Source: Phytohabitans flavus (lineage in GTDB: Bacteria > Actinomycetota > Actinomycetes > Mycobacteriales > Micromonosporaceae). From it: a stretch of 64,000 nucleotides of DNA. Positions 60,374 through 64,000 of this stretch are shown here, piece after piece (the first letter of the stretch is position 1; each line of letters starts with the position of its first letter). Made by a program: the position numbers and the translations under genes. The stretch spans positions 4,820,001-4,884,000 of the forward strand of contig NZ_AP022870.1 in the NCBI RefSeq assembly GCF_011764545.1, given 5' to 3'. The notes beneath the pieces are model-generated. The model was not told the DNA's origin, did not search any database, and was given only the letters and a program-made list of their open reading frames with translations.

Positions 60374-61880
60374 TGCCCATCACCCTCGTACGCCTGGTCG
60401 AGCAGGTACTTGCCCGGGTTCATGATGTTGAGCGGGTCGAGCACACGCTTGACCTTCTTCATGACGTCCCAGCCCCGCCGAGCTCCTCCGGCACCAGGTC
60501 GACCTCGCCCTCCCGGCAGGCGCCGTGGCAGGCGCTGATCGACCCGCCATACGCGATCGCCACGGCGGCGATGTCGCGCTTGGCGGTGACCCAGGCGTCC
60601 CACGCCGCGTCGTCAAGCTCCTGCTCCCAGATACCGACGTCGATCTCCGTGAGATAGTCGCCCCACGGCTTGAACGCACCGTTGGTGTAGGCGAACATCC
60701 CCCAGTCGTCGAAGATCCGGAAGCGGTCGCCGAGCCGGGCGACGATGTCGTGCCACTCGCGGCGGACCTGCGGCAGCTTCGACCAGTTGATCGACGCGTC
60801 CTCGCAGTGCCAGCTCATCGGCACGACCTGCCCGTCGCGGAGCCGGCCGTGCAGCGGTGTCGCGTAGCGGTCGTGGCGCGACGCCCAGTCGCCCTGCGAG
60901 ATCTCATCGCCGAGGTAGGCGCCGCCGGTCTCCTTCCCGATCCGCAGCAGCCGCTTGGCGCCGGGGCGCACCTCGTCGGTCGTGCCGTACATCGCGGTCG
61001 CGACCACGCACCGCACGTCGTCGGGCTGCGGGATGTAGGCCTCGTCGTCGCGGCGCAGGTAGTCGAGCTTCCACTCGTCGAAGAGCACGACGCCGGCAAG
61101 CGTGGCCAGCCCCGACTTGGCGAGCGCACCGGTCGACCGCCACGCGGTCTCGTAGTCGGGGTAGGAGAAGAACGCCGCGAACTCGGCCTCCGGGCGCGGC
61201 ACGAGCTCCAGGACGGCCTCGGTGACGATGCCCAGCGTGCCCTGGTGACCCATGAACAGCTGCTTGAGCTGGTAGCCCGTGGACGACTTGCGCACCTTGC
61301 GGCCACCGCCGTCGCCAACCCAGATCAGCTCTCCGGTAGGCAGCACGATCTGGAAGCTGATCACGAGGTCGCGGGTGTGCCCGTACCGGCCGCCGATCAG
61401 CGACCAGCCGCTGGTGCCGATCCGGCCGCCGACAAGCGAGCACGGGTACGACGCGGGGTCGTCGGGGTAGATCACGCCGTACTGCCGCAGCTCCTCGTTG
61501 AGCTTGAGCATGTTGATGCCGGGCTGCACGGTCACCGTGCGGTCGTCGAGGTCCACTTCGAGGATCTTGTTCATCAGCTTGACGTCGACGACGATGCCGT
61601 GCCGCAGTGGTACGGCGCCGTCGGTCAGCCCGGTCCCGCCAGCACGCGGCACCACCGGGATCCGGTGGCGGTTGGCCAGCTTGACCACCTCGGAGACCTG
61701 CTCGGCGCTGGTCGGCAGGACGACGACGTCGGGCACGTGCTCGGCCCAGCGGTGCACGGGGAACGGCGCGGGGACGCGGGCGCGGTTGACTCGTGACGAC
61801 TTGTCCGCGAAGACGTTGTCGGGGCCGCAGATGGCGACCAGCTCGTCGATGACCGGGTCGGTGACGAGGATGCTGGTCAT
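60370..61880 (-). pseudogene. FAD-linked oxidase (GlcD/VAO type), frameshifted near the end
   Basis: An FAD_binding_4 domain: VVVLPTSAEQVSEVVKLANR, PVVPRAGGTGLTDGAV (PP loop), GIVVDVKLMNKIL and SLVGGRIGTSGWSLIGGRYG. A long C-terminal cap domain follows (LIWVGDGGGRKVRKSSTGY, FRIFDDWGMFAYTNGAF, AIAYGGSISACHGACR). Near 60480 one G of a GGGG run is missing; the other frame continues WDVMKKVKRVLDPLNIMNPGKYLLDQAYEG in two pieces (WDVMKKVKRVLDP and NIMNPGKYLLD), the standard family end. The joined length is about 502 residues. It overlaps the Fe-S gene start-to-stop, so the two probably form one flavin/Fe-S dehydrogenase acting on a 2-hydroxy acid or similar. Confidence 0.85.
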
Positions 61881-63124
61881 GTCGCGTCCTCCAGGCCCGC
61901 GGCGAGCGCGACGATCTCGAGCAGGTCCATGACCTCGAGCGCGCCGCGCTGCTCGGTGAGCGGCCGCTCCGACCAGACGCAGGCGCTGACCAGGGTGTCG
62001 ACGTCGAGGGCGGCCGCGCGCTCGACCCGGCGCCGGCTGATCTCCGCGGTGAGGTCGGGACGCTCGATGGGCAGGCCCCCGCCGGCGCCCGAGCAGTACG
62101 ACCACTGGGTGACGTGGTCGACGTCCTTGAAGGTGAGGCCCGGGATGGCCCGCAGCACCTCGCGCGGCGCCGCGTGGATGCCCTTGCGCTTGTTGAGCCG
62201 GCAGGCGTCGTGGTAGGTGACGGCCCGCTCGACCGGGCGGGTCAGCGCCAACCTGCCGTCGCGGATCAGCTCGGCGAGCAGCTCGACGAAGAGCACGATC
62301 TCGAAGTCGTACTCGTCGCCGAAGTAGCTCGGGTAGTCCTCGGTGAACGTGATGTAGTCGTGCGGGTCGAAGACGATGATCCGCTTGGCGCCGACCGCTC
62401 TCCAGTCGTCGACGTTGTGCCGGGCGAACTCGCGGGCTCGCTCGGAGTACCCCATCTCCGCGGCCGGCCCGCCGCAGCACCACTGCTCGCGCATCAGCCC
62501 GAACTCGACGCCGGCCGCCTGGAGTATCCGGGCCGCGGCACGCGGCACGGACGTGCGGTGGAACGCGCCTTCGCAGTCACAGAAGAGGATGGTCTCGCCG
62601 CCCACAGGCAGATCGAGGCCGGCCGCCCAGTCGCGCACGTGCTCCTGGCTCACCGGCACGTCGCCGAGGACCGGCTCGGACTTCTGCCGATCGGTCTCCT
62701 CGACCCAGCGCTGCCATCCAGGCTGATGGATGCCGGAGTCGACGGCGAGCGCGCGGACCGCCTTGACCAGCTGCACGGTACGGGTCCGGAAGCGGTAGAA
62801 GTCACCGGTGTACAGCGTGTTGGGACAGCGCAGCTCGCAGGCACCGCACTGGGTACAGTGCACGTAGTCGCGGGCAACGTCCTCAATGGACAGTAGGCCC
62901 TTCTCCATCGCCACGACGTTGGCGTGGAAGGCCGTGGGCGTGTGCACCTCGTTGCGGGTCACCTGCATCACGGGGCAGACCTCGCGGCAGAACTTGTGGC
63001 CCGAGCTGTAGCAGTTGTAGGCGGCATTGCGCCACTCCTCGACGAACGCGGCGCTTGCGCCGTCGTCGCCTGTCCCGTCATCGGGACCAGCCGCCATACC
63101 ATTTCCGCGTTCGGTCGAAGACAT
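61877..63124 (-). CDS. Fe-S binding protein with CCG domains (GlcF/HdrD-like)
   Basis: A 415-residue protein. The ferredoxin-like N-terminal part has SSGHKFCREVCPVMQV and HCTQCGACELRCPNTLYTG, two clusters' worth of cysteines. The C-terminal part holds CCG-type motifs (REQWCCGGPAAEMGY and WSYCSGAGGGLP), which bind a further cluster in GlcF- and HdrB/D-like subunits. It carries electrons from the FAD oxidase to a quinone or other acceptor. AGGGAGGGACGACG precedes the ATG. It is the first gene of the operon. Confidence 0.9.
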   Translation of the reverse strand: MSSTERGNGMAAGPDDGTGDDGASAAFVEEWRNAAYNCYSSGHKFCREVCPVMQVTRNEVHTPTAFHANVVAMEKGLLSIEDVARDYVHCTQCGACELRCPNTLYTGDFYRFRTRTVQLVKAVRALAVDSGIHQPGWQRWVEETDRQKSEPVLGDVPVSQEHVRDWAAGLDLPVGGETILFCDCEGAFHRTSVPRAAARILQAAGVEFGLMREQWCCGGPAAEMGYSERAREFARHNVDDWRAVGAKRIIVFDPHDYITFTEDYPSYFGDEYDFEIVLFVELLAELIRDGRLALTRPVERAVTYHDACRLNKRKGIHAAPREVLRAIPGLTFKDVDHVTQWSYCSGAGGGLPIERPDLTAEISRRRVERAAALDVDTLVSACVWSERPLTEQRGALEVMDLLEIVALAAGLEDAT

Positions 63125-63172
63125 CGTCGTCCCTCCCTGGTCGCGTAACCATGGTGCCTCGCGGCTAGGCGA

Positions 63173-64000
63173 TCAGTAAAGAGGTACGCGGAGCCCGGCC
63201 CCGAACGCGCCGCGGCTGCCGAGGTAGCCGGTGATCCGGTCCTGGGCACCGGTGTAGATGGCGCGGCGGCGGTCGGCCTTGGGCATGTGCTCCAGGACCC
63301 GGGCCAGGTCGAGGACGCGGATGGTTGGCCGGAGGGAAAGCCAGATCGGGATCGCCTCGGCGCGGGTGACGACCCACCGCCGGTTGGGCTGCTCGGTGAA
63401 GGTGAACTTCGCGAGGATGCCCTCGCGGTTGTCGTCGTTCGGGAAGTCGTGGCGGGCCAGGGTGTTCCCCATGCCGTAGGCGATCCACTTGTCACCAACC
63501 CGCTCCATCGGCTGTACGACGTGCGCGTGGTGGCCGATGATCAGGTCGATGTTCGGGTCCGCGATGAGCTGTTTGGACCAGGACAGCTGCTCCCCGTCGA
63601 TGTTGTGGACCTTCTCCGTCCCCCAGTGGGCGGAGAGCACCACGATCTGCGCCCCGGCCTTGCGGGTGGCCGCGGCGGCGGCGCGGATCCCAGCGACGTC
63701 GATCCGGTTGGCCAGCCACTCCTTGCCGGCCGGCGGGTCCAGGCCGTTGAAGTGCATTGCCCAGGACAGGTGGCCGATCTTGACGCCGTGTACCTCGTAG
63801 ATCGTCGGCTTGGCACGCTCGGCGGCACTCCGGAAGGTGCCGGTGTGGCGTAGACCGACCGCGTCGAGGGCGTCGAGGTTGTCGTACACGCCTTGCTCGC
63901 CTTGATCCAGTGCGTGATTGCTGGCCGTGGAGCATGTGTCGTAGCCGGCCTTCTTGACCGCGGCGGCCAGGTCGACGGGAGCGTTGAACCGCGGAAAGTC
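63173..64000 (-). CDS. CapA-family protein (PGA_cap metallophosphatase-like), partial
   Basis: The N-terminal part is beyond the right edge; 275 codons are visible, from DFPRFNAPVDLAA through STASNHALDQGEQG. Family motifs follow: SNHALD, VVLSAHWGTEKVHN, IIGHHAHVVQPMERVGD and IAYGMGNTLARHDFP. These histidines and asparagines are the metal ligands of the calcineurin-like CapA/PgsA fold. In Bacillus the homologue helps make poly-gamma-glutamate capsule, but in actinomycetes its role is unknown. It ends with AFGAGLRVPLY and is tandem with the Fe-S gene, upstream of it on the same strand. Confidence 0.88.
   Translation of the reverse strand, partial: DFPRFNAPVDLAAAVKKAGYDTCSTASNHALDQGEQGVYDNLDALDAVGLRHTGTFRSAAERAKPTIYEVHGVKIGHLSWAMHFNGLDPPAGKEWLANRIDVAGIRAAAAATRKAGAQIVVLSAHWGTEKVHNIDGEQLSWSKQLIADPNIDLIIGHHAHVVQPMERVGDKWIAYGMGNTLARHDFPNDDNREGILAKFTFTEQPNRRWVVTRAEAIPIWLSLRPTIRVLDLARVLEHMPKADRRRAIYTGAQDRITGYLGSRGAFGAGLRVPLY

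Overview
The window reads as chromosomal DNA from a high-GC actinomycete. The signs are GTG/TTG starts, four-base start-stop overlaps, F420-type LLM oxidoreductases, SARP/AfsR-like giant regulators, an ECF42 sigma operon, twin-arginine exported enzymes and an actinobacterial-type c-di-AMP riboswitch. I lean towards Micromonosporaceae or a close relative, but the sequence alone does not fix this. I saw no rRNA, tRNA or CRISPR array, and no PKS or NRPS core.

Layout. 1-2.9 kb: a MerR regulator (cut by the window edge) divergent from a methyltransferase, then the operon VOC / YCII-DGPF / ECF42 sigma factor. 3-8 kb: exported proteins (a UGA-interrupted propeller-like protein, a frameshifted secreted protein, DUF4331, a royal-jelly/yellow-type protein). 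8-14 kb: Dps, a HAD protein, a CPBP protease translationally coupled to a NarL-type two-component system, and an FAD oxidoreductase. 14-22 kb: a PhoX phosphatase, a phospholipase D-like protein, and a MocR regulator divergent from an MFS pump whose operon ends in two damaged genes. 21.7-27.3 kb: a sirtuin with an expanded repeat, a P450, a VOC protein, a D,D-carboxypeptidase, and the c-di-AMP riboswitch ahead of a secreted C39-type peptidase. 28-35.6 kb: a frameshifted histidine kinase, a vanadium haloperoxidase-like protein, a DUF2089 operon, TetR/SDR and an FAD monooxygenase. 35.6-43 kb: AfsR-like regulator 1, a GlcG/HbpS protein, a Zn-dehydrogenase, XRE/methionine aminopeptidase, and a SigE-type sigma factor with its membrane partner. 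43-54 kb: a secreted amidase, an epoxide hydrolase with a WYL regulator, an exported M20 hydrolase and AfsR-like regulator 2. 54-56 kb: an IS110-family element. 56-64 kb: DUF1801, a GDSL esterase, MerR/deacetylase, an oxidoreductase operon (Fe-S protein, FAD oxidase, 86-aa protein, LLM enzyme) and a CapA-like protein cut by the window edge.

The most unusual feature is a family of palindromic intergenic elements. An arm of about 75 bp, starting TTGAGCTACCGCG and ending near CACAACCC, occurs 13 times clearly and once degenerately, at eight loci. It usually occurs as a facing pair around 75-600 bp of DNA rich in further private hairpins. Six of the eight loci lie between convergent genes. Two loci carry a hairpin with the same base and loop but a different stem core whose two strands change together. 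One locus holds a 54-bp perfect palindrome, and the IS110 copy appears to sit between two arms.

Nine genes carry ten simple frameshifts, nearly all one-base losses in short C or G runs. This pattern suggests sequencing or assembly indels more than real gene decay, and those genes should be read as probably intact.
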